This document shows positions 8,092 through 18,784 of a stretch of 64,000 nt of DNA, one piece after another; position 1 is the stretch's first letter, and each line of letters begins with the position of its first letter. The notes beneath the pieces are model-generated. The model had not been told where the DNA came from. It saw only the letters and a list, made by a program, of their open reading frames with translations, and did not search any database. Source of the stretch: Myroides sp. WP-1 (GTDB taxonomy: Bacteria; Bacteroidota; Bacteroidia; Flavobacteriales; Flavobacteriaceae); contig NZ_JACHTC010000003.1 of assembly GCF_014145635.1 (NCBI RefSeq), positions 1-64,000 on the forward strand, read 5' to 3'. A program made the position numbers and the translations under genes.

Positions 8092-10215
8092 TTAAAATCC
8101 TAATTTATATTGTAGTTTAAAAAAGATGCTCGTTCCATATCCTATAGGATTTGAAGTAGAACCGCCTGAGTGTCCTGTACCGCTACTAGTTGTTGATCGA
8201 ATATCTTTAATATCGAATAAATTTCTCACCCCAACAGTTGCGTATAACATATTTTTAAAGAATGGTTGTCTTACGCTAAAATCCAGCCAAGAATAGCTTT
8301 CTTGTTTTCCCTTAACATAATACTCCCCAAATTCATCTGATCCTTTTTTATAGCGTTCTTCTTCTCCATTAAACTTATAATACAAAGAGAAGTTGGTACC
8401 GGTTTTAGCTAAGCGATAATTAATATTCGCTGTAACTTCAGGAGTATACAAAAACTTATCCGTTCCTTTTGGTGCTTGATAAATTTCTTGAGATACACCT
8501 GACATGGTAAAACCAAGACCAAAATCGAAAGAATTCCAACTTAATTGACTCAAGAAAGTTGCTCCAACATTTCTGTACTTATCTGTATTTTCATAAACGA
8601 ACTTCAATCCTTCAGGATTGATCAATTCGATCAAATCAATTTTATCAGTAACTTCGAGGTAACGTCCTGTTAAGCTATTGCTCAATTCCATATTATCTCC
8701 AAGGGTAAATGTTTTTTTAAAGTTTAAAAAAGCAGTTTTTCCCTTTTCTGGATTTAAGTTTTCATTTCCTTGTAGATCGTGATTAACGTCAACAAAATAA
8801 GTATATAATTCTTCGTAATTTGGCAAACGAGGAGACGTTCCAACTGTTCCTCTAATTTCATAATCGCCTGGAAGAACGTATTTCAATACTAAACTTAGTG
8901 CATGTTGACTCTCAAACGTATTTGAAGTCATTAAACGATACCCTGGACGAACCATTAATCTTGGTAGCACGTTAATTTCAGAAGAAGCATAAAAATCGTA
9001 GCTTCCCAATGCTTTTTTCGTTGGGCTTTCTGCTAATTGTTCAGACATCGCAGAATAGCCATTTGTGTAAGCAACTTCATATCCTACTTGAAACTTTGCC
9101 TTTTCTAATTTGATAAAGTCACTAAATGTACCTCGAGAAAAGAACACTTCTCTACTTTCGCTTTTAAATGAGCTTCTATCATATTTTTCATCGTACATAA
9201 TACGATATCTATACTTATCTGTTTCTCTTTCCTGTTTTTGATAAGAAAAGGATAAATCAAATTGAAACAAATCTTCTAACTTTCCAGAAGTATTCAATAC
9301 ATTAGACCAGCGTTTGGTATTCAGAATACGATCATTTGCTACAGGATTAATTGTTTCAAAAACGGGATCTTCATTGATATTAAACAACTTAGCATAGTCT
9401 TTCATGCGTTCGTCGAAGAATTCAAACTTGTAATAAACGCGATAAGAATTCTTGTGATAGTTTAAAAAACCTTTGACGTTGTTTTGGTTTTTAGGCAACC
9501 ATTCATGTCCTCGTTTATTTTCATCTCCATAATAGGTAAATCCTTTTCTTTGATCATACCATCCTTTAAAGTCGGTATGTGTATAGGAAACACTTGCATA
9601 TAAATTATCATTAATATTGTGTCCCATGGTAATTCCTTGAATATGCTTTCCTTTGTTTTTTAAGTCATATTCATTTCCAACTGTTTCCTCTTGTACAAAA
9701 AAGTTTACATTCCAGTCGTTTATATTATTCTTCTTTGTAATGATATTGATGATTCCTGTTACTGCATTAGCACCATAATCCACTCCCATTGCACCTTCAA
9801 CAATTTCAATTTGTTCAATATCATCTAAATTGATTTGCGTTAAATCGGTATTATTACCAAACCCCTCATCAGAAATCATGGGTACGTTATCAATAAGAAT
9901 CGTAAAATACTGTGCATCTAAACCAAACATCTTAACGGTAGAACGACCGGTAGTAGCATTGGGTAGAATAGAAATATTCATTACTTGATTTAATGCATCT
10001 GCTAAAGTAACCGCTCCTAAGTTTTCAATTCGTTGTCTATTTAGTATGGTAACATTATTAACAGCTTTATTGATTGACTGTGGATTATATTGACCTGAAA
10101 TAACAATTTCTTCCAATTTTTGTTCCGGCTCTTTGATCGTATCATTTGTTTGAGCAACGACAGTCGAACTTAACGTGAGTAAGGTACCTGTTGCAAGCAG
10201 TAGTGAACGTTTCAT
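8092..10215 (-). CDS. TonB-dependent outer-membrane receptor, HmuR-like
   Basis: This is an outer-membrane active transporter energised by TonB-ExbBD. The 707 residues start with a signal peptide (about residues 1-21, ending VVA), then a TonB-box-like EEIVISG (35-41). The plug domain runs from about 45 to 165 and contains TLADALNQ, VEGAMGVDYGANAVTGIINI. A 22-strand barrel follows, ending in the typical C-terminal aromatic (KLGF). Its partner downstream is a HmuY-family protein, which makes heme the probable cargo. No ABC transporter or heme oxygenase lies nearby. The gene has a TATCTTTG -7 element and a striking palindrome upstream. Confidence 0.9.
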   Translation of the reverse strand: MKRSLLLATGTLLTLSSTVVAQTNDTIKEPEQKLEEIVISGQYNPQSINKAVNNVTILNRQRIENLGAVTLADALNQVMNISILPNATTGRSTVKMFGLDAQYFTILIDNVPMISDEGFGNNTDLTQINLDDIEQIEIVEGAMGVDYGANAVTGIINIITKKNNINDWNVNFFVQEETVGNEYDLKNKGKHIQGITMGHNINDNLYASVSYTHTDFKGWYDQRKGFTYYGDENKRGHEWLPKNQNNVKGFLNYHKNSYRVYYKFEFFDERMKDYAKLFNINEDPVFETINPVANDRILNTKRWSNVLNTSGKLEDLFQFDLSFSYQKQERETDKYRYRIMYDEKYDRSSFKSESREVFFSRGTFSDFIKLEKAKFQVGYEVAYTNGYSAMSEQLAESPTKKALGSYDFYASSEINVLPRLMVRPGYRLMTSNTFESQHALSLVLKYVLPGDYEIRGTVGTSPRLPNYEELYTYFVDVNHDLQGNENLNPEKGKTAFLNFKKTFTLGDNMELSNSLTGRYLEVTDKIDLIELINPEGLKFVYENTDKYRNVGATFLSQLSWNSFDFGLGFTMSGVSQEIYQAPKGTDKFLYTPEVTANINYRLAKTGTNFSLYYKFNGEEERYKKGSDEFGEYYVKGKQESYSWLDFSVRQPFFKNMLYATVGVRNLFDIKDIRSTTSSGTGHSGGSTSNPIGYGTSIFFKLQYKLGF

Positions 10216-10254
10216 TTATATGTAAAGTCTTTTATTTAGATAGATTCTTAATTG

Positions 10255-10262
10255 CAAAGATA
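10255..10262 (-). promoter_or_regulatory. -7 element of the heme-uptake operon
   Basis: On the minus strand TATCTTTG is an exact TAnnTTTG match. It lies 39 bases before the ATG. The -33 region has no TTTG and falls inside the palindrome at 10265-10303, as expected for a regulated promoter. Confidence 0.55.
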
Positions 10263-10264
10263 AG

Positions 10265-10303
10265 AAAATATATTATTTAAATTGATTTTAAATAATATAT
10301 TTT
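10265..10303. promoter_or_regulatory. Perfect 17-bp palindrome, candidate operator of the heme-uptake operon
   Basis: Arms 10265-10281 and 10287-10303 are perfectly complementary (core AATATATTATTTAAA) with a 5-base spacer. The element starts two bases upstream of the -7 octamer, so it covers the -33 region. A dimeric repressor or activator site, for example Fur-type, is plausible. The sequence is AT-only except for one G in the spacer. Confidence 0.5.
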
Positions 10304-10309
10304 TTATAA

Positions 10310-10338
10310 AAAAAAGCGAAGTTTTTTACTTCGCTTTT
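10310..10338 (-). terminator. Terminator after the CtlX gene
   Basis: Arms AAAAGCGAAGT (10312-10322) and ACTTCGCTTTT (10328-10338) form an 11-bp stem with a 5-base loop and a T-run on the minus strand. Confidence 0.85.
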
Positions 10339-10356
10339 ATATTATACGTTGAGCTT

Positions 10357-11292
10357 CTAGTTTTTAGGTAAAAACACTTCTGCCATCATACATCTTGCAC
10401 TTCCACCTCCACATGCTTCAATAGTATCCAAACTACTGTGTAGGATTGTTGCATGCTTTTCAAGTGTTTTAATTTGTCCATCAGTCAAGCTATTAAATGC
10501 TTGTGTAGACATTACTAGGTATTTTGTATCCTCTGCACCTACTACTTGCAACATATTACCTGCAAAATTATTCACTTGATCTTCTGTGATAAGTACGATC
10601 TCTTTTCCAGATTCTTTTAGGCTATTCAAGACAATCTTTCTTTCTTGTTTATCGTCGATTGTATCTGCACAAATAACAGCAAAGGTATCTCCTAAACACA
10701 TCATTACATTAGTGTGATAGATATTTTTGCGTTCTCCATCCACCGTTTGGAAAGCTTCAAAAATCACAGGATTCATTTCAAAATCTTCACAAAACTCGAT
10801 AACTAACCCTTCATCTGCACGAGGAGATAAAGCACAGTAAGCGATTTCATTGGTTCTATCCAACAATAAGTTTCCTGTTCCTTCTAAGAATAAGTCATCT
10901 TCTTCAGCTGAAGTATAATCCCAAATATCATTGATCACAAAACCTTGCTCTTCAAGAATGTCTAAGATATCTTCTCTACGCTCTAAGCGTCGATTTTCAG
11001 CAAACATAGGGTATAAAACCACTTCTCCTGATTCGTGGAAAGAAATCCAGTTGTTTGGGAAGATACTATCTGGAGTATCCGGATCTACGGTATCATCAAC
11101 TACGGTAACATGTACTCCAACAGCGCGTAATTTTTCGACAAAAGCGTCAAATTCTTGTTGTGCTTTTGCATTTACAGTTGCTGGTGTCAAATTATCTAGT
11201 ACCTTTTGGTAGTAGTTATTCACTGCAGTTTGCTCATTCATGCGAAAAGCAACCGGACGAATCATCAGAATATTATTTGTTATCTGTTTCAT
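10357..11292 (-). CDS. ctlX: Citrulline utilization hydrolase CtlX (arginine-deiminase fold)
   Basis: By family this hydrolyses L-citrulline to ornithine, or acts as a related guanidino/ureido hydrolase. I start it at the ATG at 11292 (311 residues, MKQITNN). A TTG nine bases upstream is less likely. The guanidine-modifying fold is shown by NWISFHESGEVVLYPM, FLEGTGNLLLDR, the His in IYHTNVMMCLG, and the C-terminal catalytic-type Cys in GGGSARCMMAEVF (Cys301). It follows the DDAH-like gene by 10 bases, so the two are co-transcribed and may form a short guanidine-to-citrulline-to-ornithine route. Confidence 0.85.
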   Translation of the reverse strand: MKQITNNILMIRPVAFRMNEQTAVNNYYQKVLDNLTPATVNAKAQQEFDAFVEKLRAVGVHVTVVDDTVDPDTPDSIFPNNWISFHESGEVVLYPMFAENRRLERREDILDILEEQGFVINDIWDYTSAEEDDLFLEGTGNLLLDRTNEIAYCALSPRADEGLVIEFCEDFEMNPVIFEAFQTVDGERKNIYHTNVMMCLGDTFAVICADTIDDKQERKIVLNSLKESGKEIVLITEDQVNNFAGNMLQVVGAEDTKYLVMSTQAFNSLTDGQIKTLEKHATILHSSLDTIEACGGGSARCMMAEVFLPKN

Positions 11293-11302
11293 ACTATTCA
11301 AA

Positions 11303-12217
11303 TTAATCTCTTATTAAAGGTAAAGTAGAGCATCTCAATAGGCCTTCTTGTTTGGCAATTTCGGCATAAGGAATTTCTTCTACTGTTATGTTGTGACTTC
11401 TTAACCAATTATTTAAGCGCGTAAAGTTTCTTTCTGAAACTACAACATCTGGCGCAATAGAGAAGATATTCGAATTCATATGATACATTTCTTCTCTAGT
11501 AATTTGGAATAAATTAGCTTCACCAAAGATATCAACTAAATATTGATATTCCTTTTCATCATAGAAACCTCCTTTATAAATGATTGCTTTATCCACACCG
11601 ACTGGTTGAAAGCAACAATCTAGATGTAAAGCATTATCCCTTGGTTCAACTTTTGATTTCACTAAATCAAAACTCTTGATAATTTTATTGGGAAACAACT
11701 CTCGAATAAATTCAACACCAAGTTCATTGGTACGAGCAGTAATATAGTTGCGATAATCTGGTCGTTTATAGGATCCAATAAAGATATGATCATTCCACAA
11801 CATTACATCACCACCTTCGAAATGCATTTCCTCTGGTGCGGATATAATATCGTTTGGATTTATTTGTTCTAAAACGTAGTTAATAGCGGCTAATTCTCTG
11901 TCTCGATCCGGAAGTATATTGGCTTTGATAAATTTATTATCGATAACGAATCCAATGTCACGAGTAAAAATTTGATTGTAATCTTCAATGATTTCAGGTC
12001 GATATACCTTTACGTCATATTTTTCAAAAACTTGATTAAAGGCATCCATTTCACGTACCATATCAGCTTCAATGGGATACGTTCCTGCTTTTATATGCTC
12101 TAATGATTTAGGATCATAGGCTTCTTCGATTGTAGGTGTGGGTCCATTACTAACGGCAGTGCCTAGGACCACAGCCCGCAAGCGAGAGGTTTCATTCTTT
12201 ACATTTAATTGTAACAT
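11303..12217 (-). CDS. Dimethylarginine dimethylaminohydrolase / arginine deiminase family protein
   Basis: This is a 304-residue member of the guanidine-modifying superfamily. It carries the substrate-binding FTRDIGF, the EGGDV motif (about residues 133-137), a catalytic-type His in ALHLDCCF, and a C-terminal Cys in LLRCSTLPL (Cys296). DDAH would make citrulline and dimethylamine from methylated arginine; arginine deiminase or amidinotransferase activity cannot be excluded from sequence. It is the first gene of a pair with ctlX. A -7 element (TATATTTG on the minus strand, 12234-12241) lies 17 bases before the ATG. Confidence 0.82.
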   Translation of the reverse strand: MLQLNVKNETSRLRAVVLGTAVSNGPTPTIEEAYDPKSLEHIKAGTYPIEADMVREMDAFNQVFEKYDVKVYRPEIIEDYNQIFTRDIGFVIDNKFIKANILPDRDRELAAINYVLEQINPNDIISAPEEMHFEGGDVMLWNDHIFIGSYKRPDYRNYITARTNELGVEFIRELFPNKIIKSFDLVKSKVEPRDNALHLDCCFQPVGVDKAIIYKGGFYDEKEYQYLVDIFGEANLFQITREEMYHMNSNIFSIAPDVVVSERNFTRLNNWLRSHNITVEEIPYAEIAKQEGLLRCSTLPLIRD

Positions 12218-12305
12218 ATAGTTTCATTTTGTACAAATATAGTAAAACCCCTTTTGATTGGTGTTTGTTTTTCTGGCTTTTTGCTTTTTTGTATCAGGCA
12301 TTGAA

Positions 12306-12395
12306 ATGGTAGGGCGTTGTGAAGTTCATTCGATTAAAGAAAGAGTAAACTTACATCGAGATTTACTAGCAGATCCCTTTATTTATGATCTATAA
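12306..12395 (+). other. Possible short ORF or gene remnant
   Basis: A 29-codon reading frame lies between the gltA terminator and the DDAH-like gene. Its product includes RVNLHRDLLADPFIYDL, which looks protein-like for AT-rich intergenic DNA, and the frame stays open upstream for several codons. I do not recognise it. It has no ribosome-binding or promoter signal, so it may be a decayed C-terminus or chance. Confidence 0.2.
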
Positions 12396-12428
12396 AAAAA
12401 AGGAAATGAGCCAAACTCATTTCCTTTT
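12391..12428 (-). terminator. Terminator of gltA
   Basis: A 13-bp perfect stem (12398-12410 with 12416-12428, core GGAAATGAG), 5-base loop and T-run on the minus strand lie 23 bases past the gltA stop. Confidence 0.85.
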
Positions 12429-12450
12429 ATATTTTATACAGACCAGAAAA

Positions 12451-13737
12451 TTACTTTCTTTCGTTCATTGGAACGAATTCTCTTAATGCTTCTCCAACGT
12501 ATAATTGACGTGGGCGTCCGATAGGTTCTTTATTAATTCTCATTTCTTTCCACTGAGCGATCCATCCTGGTAAACGACCGATAGCGAACATCACGGTAAA
12601 CATTTCAGTTGGGATACCTAAAGCTCTGTAGATAATTCCAGAGTAGAAGTCTACGTTTGGATATAAGTGACGATCTACGAAGTATGGATCTTTTAATGCT
12701 GCTGCTTCTAATTGTTTAGCAATATCAAGAACAGGATCATCTACTCCTAATTTAGCTAATACTTCATCTGCTGCTTTCTTAATGATACGCGCTCTTGGAT
12801 CAAAGTTTTTGTATACGCGGTGACCGAATCCCATTAAACGGAATGGATCGTCTTTATCTTTTGCTTTGTTAATGTATTTTTCAACGTCTCCACCATCATT
12901 TTGGATTGCTTCTAACATTTCTAACACAGCTTGGTTAGCACCACCATGAAGAGGTCCCCAAAGTGCAGAAACACCAGCAGAGATAGACGCGAATAGACCT
13001 GCATGAGAAGAACCTACCATTCTTACAGTAGCAGTAGAACAGTTTTGTTCGTGATCTGCGTGTAAGATGAACAATTTATCAATTGCATTCTTGATAATAG
13101 GGTCAATTTCATAAGGTTCAGTAGGTAAAGCAAACATCAAGTTCAAGAAATTATCTACATAACTTTTTGTGTTATTGTAGTAATTCAAAGGATATCCTTT
13201 TGCTTTTCTGTACGTCCAAGTTGCGATAACTAAGAACTTACTCATTGTTTTACAAACAGCTTCGTATAAACTCTTTTCACATTCTGCATCAACTACTTTT
13301 GGATTAAAAGCAGTTAAAGCACTTGTCAAAGATGCTAAAACTCCCATTGGGTGAGCTGTTTTAGGGAAACCATCGATGATATTCTTCATTTCTTCGTTTA
13401 CCAAAGAATATTTGCGAATATCTTTTTCAAACTGAGTTATTTGCTCTTGCGTTGGTAACTCACCGAAAATAATCAAATAAGAAACTTCTAAAAAGTTAGA
13501 TTTAGCAGCAAGGTCCTCGATTGAATAGCCTCTATATCTTAAAATTCCTTGTTCCCCATCTAAGAAAGTAATTGCACTTTGGCATGAACCAGAATTTTTA
13601 TACCCTGGATCTAAAGTGATAGCCCCTGTTAATGCACGTAATTTTAAGATATCAATTGCTACTTCGTTTTCAGTACCAACTAATACTGGTAGTTCGTGTC
13701 TTTGACCATCAACTTCTATAAAAGCTGTTTTAGACAT
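12451..13737 (-). CDS. gltA: Citrate synthase
   Basis: This enzyme condenses acetyl-CoA with oxaloacetate to form citrate, the entry step of the TCA cycle. The 428 residues match the hexameric, Gram-negative-type enzyme. Catalytic-region motifs are visible: HADHEQNCSTATVR, GPLHGGANQAVLEML with the active-site His, and GFGHRVYKNFDPRA followed by the conserved Asp region. The N-terminal beta domain (residues 1-50) is of the long type. It is cytoplasmic. Its own promoter candidate (TTG, 20 bases, TATCTTTC) lies about 75-100 bases upstream, so it appears to be transcribed separately from eno. Confidence 0.96.
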   Translation of the reverse strand: MSKTAFIEVDGQRHELPVLVGTENEVAIDILKLRALTGAITLDPGYKNSGSCQSAITFLDGEQGILRYRGYSIEDLAAKSNFLEVSYLIIFGELPTQEQITQFEKDIRKYSLVNEEMKNIIDGFPKTAHPMGVLASLTSALTAFNPKVVDAECEKSLYEAVCKTMSKFLVIATWTYRKAKGYPLNYYNNTKSYVDNFLNLMFALPTEPYEIDPIIKNAIDKLFILHADHEQNCSTATVRMVGSSHAGLFASISAGVSALWGPLHGGANQAVLEMLEAIQNDGGDVEKYINKAKDKDDPFRLMGFGHRVYKNFDPRARIIKKAADEVLAKLGVDDPVLDIAKQLEAAALKDPYFVDRHLYPNVDFYSGIIYRALGIPTEMFTVMFAIGRLPGWIAQWKEMRINKEPIGRPRQLYVGEALREFVPMNERK

Positions 13738-13808
13738 ATTGTTATTTTTTATTTTTCTTTACTTTTTATTCCTTTAATCAAAACATCGTAAAATGTTTTT
13801 TGCAGTTG

Positions 13809-13839
13809 GAAAGATATGAAATATTATGCTTACATACAA
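13809..13839 (-). promoter_or_regulatory. Candidate gltA promoter
   Basis: On the minus strand TTG (13837-13839) is followed after 20 bases by TATCTTTC (13809-13816), one base off the TAnnTTTG consensus. The implied 5' leader is about 65 bases. Confidence 0.35.
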
Positions 13840-13973
13840 GCTATAAAAGCTAATAATAATCATTGATTCACAACATTTTCAATACAATTTCTATAAAGAT
13901 ATCTTGTTATAAACAATTATATTTCAATCTACAATATACTATTAAAAAAATAATAAATAATCACATTTTTGAC

Positions 13974-14009
13974 AAAAAAAGCCCCAACTTAATAAGTTGG
14001 GGCTTTTTT
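13974..14009 (-). terminator. Terminator of eno
   Basis: A 16-bp perfect stem (13975-13990 with 13994-14009, core GCCCCAACTT), 3-base loop, A-run on one side and T-run on the other. It lies 16 bases past the eno stop. Confidence 0.9.
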
Positions 14010-14024
14010 ATTAATTTGATAAAA

Positions 14025-15395
<1,371 letters not shown>

Positions 15396-15426
15396 TCAAA
15401 GCTTTTTTACTACAGCCAATAAGCTT

Positions 15427-16536
15427 TTATTTTTTATCCATATTAGCAACGAAATCGTCGAATAGGTATCTTGAATCGTGTGGCCCAGGGCTAGATTCTG
15501 GGTGATATTGTACAGAGAAAACTGCTTTGTTCTTCATGCGAACTCCAGCAACAGTCTGATCATTCAAATGTAAATGAGAGATTTCCAACGTTGGATGATT
15601 TGTCAATGCTTCTTTAATTACAGCAAATCCGTGGTTTTGAGAGGTGATTTCTCCTTTTCCTGTTAATACATTTAATACAGGGTGGTTTACTCCTCTATGT
15701 CCACTAAACATTTTATAAGTACCTACACCTTGGGATAAGCAGATCAATTGATGACCTAAACAAATACCAAATACAGGTAATGTTCCTTCTACCACTTGTT
15801 TTACAACGGTTAGAACTCCTTTATCCGCTAAGGCTTGTGGATCTCCAGGTCCATTAGACAAAAAGATACCGTCTGGATTAAAAGAAAGCAAGTCTTCATA
15901 TGAACTATTATAAGGAAACACTTTCACATAACAATCGCGTTCAGCTAAACAGCGTAAAATATTAGTTTTGATTCCCAAATCTAAAACCGAAACGCGGTAT
16001 TTACCTTCGGGATTTCCAAAGAAATAAGGTTCTTTTGTAGAAACCACAGATGAAAGCTCTAGTCCTTCCATAGAAGGTACTTCTTTCAATAAAGCTTTTA
16101 ACTCCTCAACTGTTTTTCCATCCGTACTTAAAACGGCGTTCATCGCACCGTTATCTCTGATATAAGCAGTTAAAGCACGTGTATCAACATCGGAGATTGC
16201 TACCAACTGATGCGCTTCAAAATAGTCATATAAGCTACCATCTGCATCTGGGCGAGAGAATTCATAGCTAAAGTTCTTACATACTAATCCAGCGATTTTA
16301 ATACCATCCGAATCAACTTCATCTGCATTAACCCCATAGTTTCCAATATGTGGATTAGTAGAAAGCATAATTTGTCCGTAGTAAGACGGATCAGTAAATA
16401 CTTCTTGATACCCTGTCATACCTGTATTAAAGCAGATTTCACCGAAAGCTGTTCCTTTAATACCAATTGATTTCCCATAAAAAACGGTGCCATCTGCTAA
16501 AACAATGATACCGTCTTCTTTTCTTTTATATTCCAT
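15427..16536 (-). CDS. carA: Carbamoyl-phosphate synthase small subunit
   Basis: This is the glutaminase subunit that feeds ammonia to CarB for arginine and pyrimidine synthesis. The 369 residues hold the N-terminal CPSase_sm domain (FGEICFNTGMTGYQEVFTDP) and a C-terminal class I glutamine amidotransferase domain with the nucleophile Cys in FGICLGHQL and the His/Glu pair in QYHPESSPGPHD. carB is not adjacent. A -7 element (TATTTTTG on the minus strand, 16560-16567) lies 23 bases before the ATG, immediately after the rplQ terminator. Confidence 0.95.
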   Translation of the reverse strand: MEYKRKEDGIIVLADGTVFYGKSIGIKGTAFGEICFNTGMTGYQEVFTDPSYYGQIMLSTNPHIGNYGVNADEVDSDGIKIAGLVCKNFSYEFSRPDADGSLYDYFEAHQLVAISDVDTRALTAYIRDNGAMNAVLSTDGKTVEELKALLKEVPSMEGLELSSVVSTKEPYFFGNPEGKYRVSVLDLGIKTNILRCLAERDCYVKVFPYNSSYEDLLSFNPDGIFLSNGPGDPQALADKGVLTVVKQVVEGTLPVFGICLGHQLICLSQGVGTYKMFSGHRGVNHPVLNVLTGKGEITSQNHGFAVIKEALTNHPTLEISHLHLNDQTVAGVRMKNKAVFSVQYHPESSPGPHDSRYLFDDFVANMDKK

Positions 16537-16570
16537 GTGTAAGTTGTATTGTAGTGATGCAAAAATAAAG

Positions 16571-16605
16571 CAAAAAAAAGGACATTCTAAAAAGAATGTC
16601 CTTTT
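16571..16605 (-). terminator. Terminator of the ribosomal-protein operon
   Basis: A 13-bp perfect stem (16576-16588 with 16593-16605, core GGACATTCT), 4-base loop and a minus-strand T-run lie 35 bases past the rplQ stop. It ends the 17-kb rpsL-to-rplQ run. Confidence 0.88.
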
Positions 16606-16640
16606 AATTTTATAATGAAAACATATATAATGAATAAGTA

Positions 16641-17120
16641 TTATTCATTTGTTTCTGTTTCAGTTGTAGTAGCTTCAGCTTGAGGAGCGTCAACAGTTTC
16701 AGCTTTCTTCTTCCCTCTACGAGTAGTTTTCTTAGCTTCTTTCTTCGCTACATTGTAGATTTCGTTGAAGTCAACGAATTCAATCATAGCCATATCAGCG
16801 TTATCCCCTAAACGGTTACCTAACTTGATGATACGAGTGTATCCTCCTGGACGGTCACCAACTTTTTGAGCAACTTCTCTGAACAATTCAGTAACAGCTT
16901 CTTTGCTTCTCAAGTAAGAGAAAACAACACGACGATTATGAGTATCATCAGTTTTAGCTTTAGTTACTAATGGTTCGATATATTGTTTTAATGCTTTTGC
17001 TTTAGCTACAGTAGTATTGATACGCTTGTGCTCAATTAAAGAACAAGCCATATTAGCTAACATAGAATTTCTATGTCCAGCTTTTCTACCTAAGTGATTT
17101 ATTTTTTTTCCGTGTCTCAT
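16641..17120 (-). CDS. rplQ: 50S ribosomal protein L17
   Basis: This large-subunit protein lies near the peptide exit tunnel. The core (residues 1-120, [33 protein letters not shown]) matches L17. About 40 further residues form a charged tail: first Lys/Arg-rich, then Glu/Thr-rich ([11 protein letters not shown]), which lengthens it to 159 compared with about 120 in E. coli. Last gene of the operon, 33 bases after rpoA. Confidence 0.97.
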   Translation of the reverse strand: MRHGKKINHLGRKAGHRNSMLANMACSLIEHKRINTTVAKAKALKQYIEPLVTKAKTDDTHNRRVVFSYLRSKEAVTELFREVAQKVGDRPGGYTRIIKLGNRLGDNADMAMIEFVDFNEIYNVAKKEAKKTTRRGKKKAETVDAPQAEATTTETETNE

Positions 17121-17153
17121 TGCGTTATCGAATTTAGACTTTAGCGGTCTAGA

Positions 17154-18146
17154 TTATTCTTTATCTAATTTGTATTTTGATAGATCCATACCAAAATTTA
17201 ATCCTTTCACAGCTACTAATTCTTCTAATTCAGAAAGAGACTTCTTACCGAAGTTTCTGAATTTCATCAAATCGTTTTTGTTAAAAGATACTAAATCTCC
17301 TAATGTATCTACTTCAGCCGCCTTTAAACAATTTAACGCTCGAACTGAAAGATCTAAATCTACCAATTTAGTTTTTAGAAGCTGTCTCATATGCAATGAT
17401 TCTTCATCGTATGATTCAGTTTGAGCAATTTCATCAGCCTCTAAAGTAATTCTCTCGTCTGAGAACAGCATAAAATGATGAATCAATGTTTTAGCTGCTT
17501 CTGTTAAGGCGTCTTTTGGATGAATAGAACCGTCTGTGATAATATCAAAAACTAACTTTTCGTAGTCAGTTTTTTGCTCCACACGGTAATTTTCTATAGC
17601 ATACTTAACGTTCTTAACTGGAGTATAAATCGAGTCTGTGAAGATTGTTCCGATTGGTGCATTAGGTTTTCTATTCTCCTCTGCAGCCACGTAACCTCTA
17701 CCCTTTTCGATTGTTAAATCCATTGTAATACTTACACTGCTTTCGCAATTGAAGATAACTAACTCCGGATTTAATACTTGGAAATTAGAAATAAACTTCT
17801 GGAAATCACCAGCAGTCATTTGTTCTTTCCCTGAAAAAGTGATACTTACAGATTCATTATCTACATCTTCTACCTGACGTTTAAAACGCACTTGCTTAAG
17901 GTTAAGGATAATTTCAGTAACATCCTCAACAACACCAGCGATGGTAGAAAACTCGTGATCAACTCCTTCGATACGTACTGAAGTAATAGCATACCCCTCT
18001 AACGAAGACAGAAGTACTCTTCTCAATGCATTACCAATAGTCAATCCATATCCCGGTTCTAAAGGTCTAAATTCGAATTTACCTCTAAAATCGGTCGAAT
18101 CAATCATGATAACTTTATCGGGCTTTTGAAAATTAAATATTGCCAT
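17154..18146 (-). CDS. rpoA: DNA-directed RNA polymerase subunit alpha
   Basis: This subunit nucleates RNA polymerase assembly and contacts upstream promoter DNA and activators. The 330 residues comprise the assembly domain (about 1-235, with [20 protein letters not shown]) and the C-terminal domain (about 255-320, [31 protein letters not shown]) joined by an acidic linker. Encoded in the alpha operon 25 bases after rpsD, its expression should follow any control exerted at the structured rpsD leader. Confidence 0.97.
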   Translation of the reverse strand: MAIFNFQKPDKVIMIDSTDFRGKFEFRPLEPGYGLTIGNALRRVLLSSLEGYAITSVRIEGVDHEFSTIAGVVEDVTEIILNLKQVRFKRQVEDVDNESVSITFSGKEQMTAGDFQKFISNFQVLNPELVIFNCESSVSITMDLTIEKGRGYVAAEENRKPNAPIGTIFTDSIYTPVKNVKYAIENYRVEQKTDYEKLVFDIITDGSIHPKDALTEAAKTLIHHFMLFSDERITLEADEIAQTESYDEESLHMRQLLKTKLVDLDLSVRALNCLKAAEVDTLGDLVSFNKNDLMKFRNFGKKSLSELEELVAVKGLNFGMDLSKYKLDKE

Positions 18147-18171
18147 ATTTGTTTCGACTGAATGTCAATTA

Positions 18172-18777
18172 TTATTTGTTGTACAACTCTACGATTAACT
18201 GTTCTTTGATGTTTTCTGGAACTTGAAGTCTTTGAGGTACAGCAACGAAAGTACCTTGCAAAGTTTCAGGATTCCAAGTAATCCACTCATAAACAGAACT
18301 AGAATTAGATAACGAACGTTCGATAACTTCTAAAGATTTAGATTTTTCACGAACAGCAACTTTATCACCAGCTTTTAATTGGTAAGAAGGAATATTTACT
18401 ACTTCACCGTTAACTGTGATATGTCTGTGAGAAACTATTTGACGTGCAGCTCTACGAGAAGGAGCAATTCCCATTCTGTAAACTACGTTATCTAATCTCG
18501 ATTCACACAATTGAATCAATACCTCACCAGTAACTCCACGAGCAGCCGCAGCTTTCTTGTAAATATTACGGAATTGCTTTTCTAAGATACCGTATGTGTA
18601 TTTTGCTTTTTGTTTCTCCATTAACTGAACAGCATATTCAGATTTTTTAGCTCTTTTTTTAGCTAATCCGTGCTGTCCTGGAGGGTAGTTTCTTTTTTCG
18701 AATGATTTATCATCTCCGAAAATAGCTTCGCCGAATTTACGAGCGATTTTTGTTTGTGGACCAGTATATCTTGCCAT
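18172..18777 (-). CDS. rpsD: 30S ribosomal protein S4
   Basis: This primary 16S rRNA-binding protein helps decoding fidelity and, in several phyla, represses its own operon. The 201 residues begin [20 protein letters not shown] and contain the S4 RNA-binding domain (about 90-150, [34 protein letters not shown]). The N-terminal zinc cysteines of some S4 proteins are absent. It is preceded by an 84-base gap with a strong terminator-like hairpin, unlike almost all other gaps in the operon. Confidence 0.97.
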   Translation of the reverse strand: MARYTGPQTKIARKFGEAIFGDDKSFEKRNYPPGQHGLAKKRAKKSEYAVQLMEKQKAKYTYGILEKQFRNIYKKAAAARGVTGEVLIQLCESRLDNVVYRMGIAPSRRAARQIVSHRHITVNGEVVNIPSYQLKAGDKVAVREKSKSLEVIERSLSNSSSVYEWITWNPETLQGTFVAVPQRLQVPENIKEQLIVELYNK

Positions 18778-18784
18778 TTTTCAA

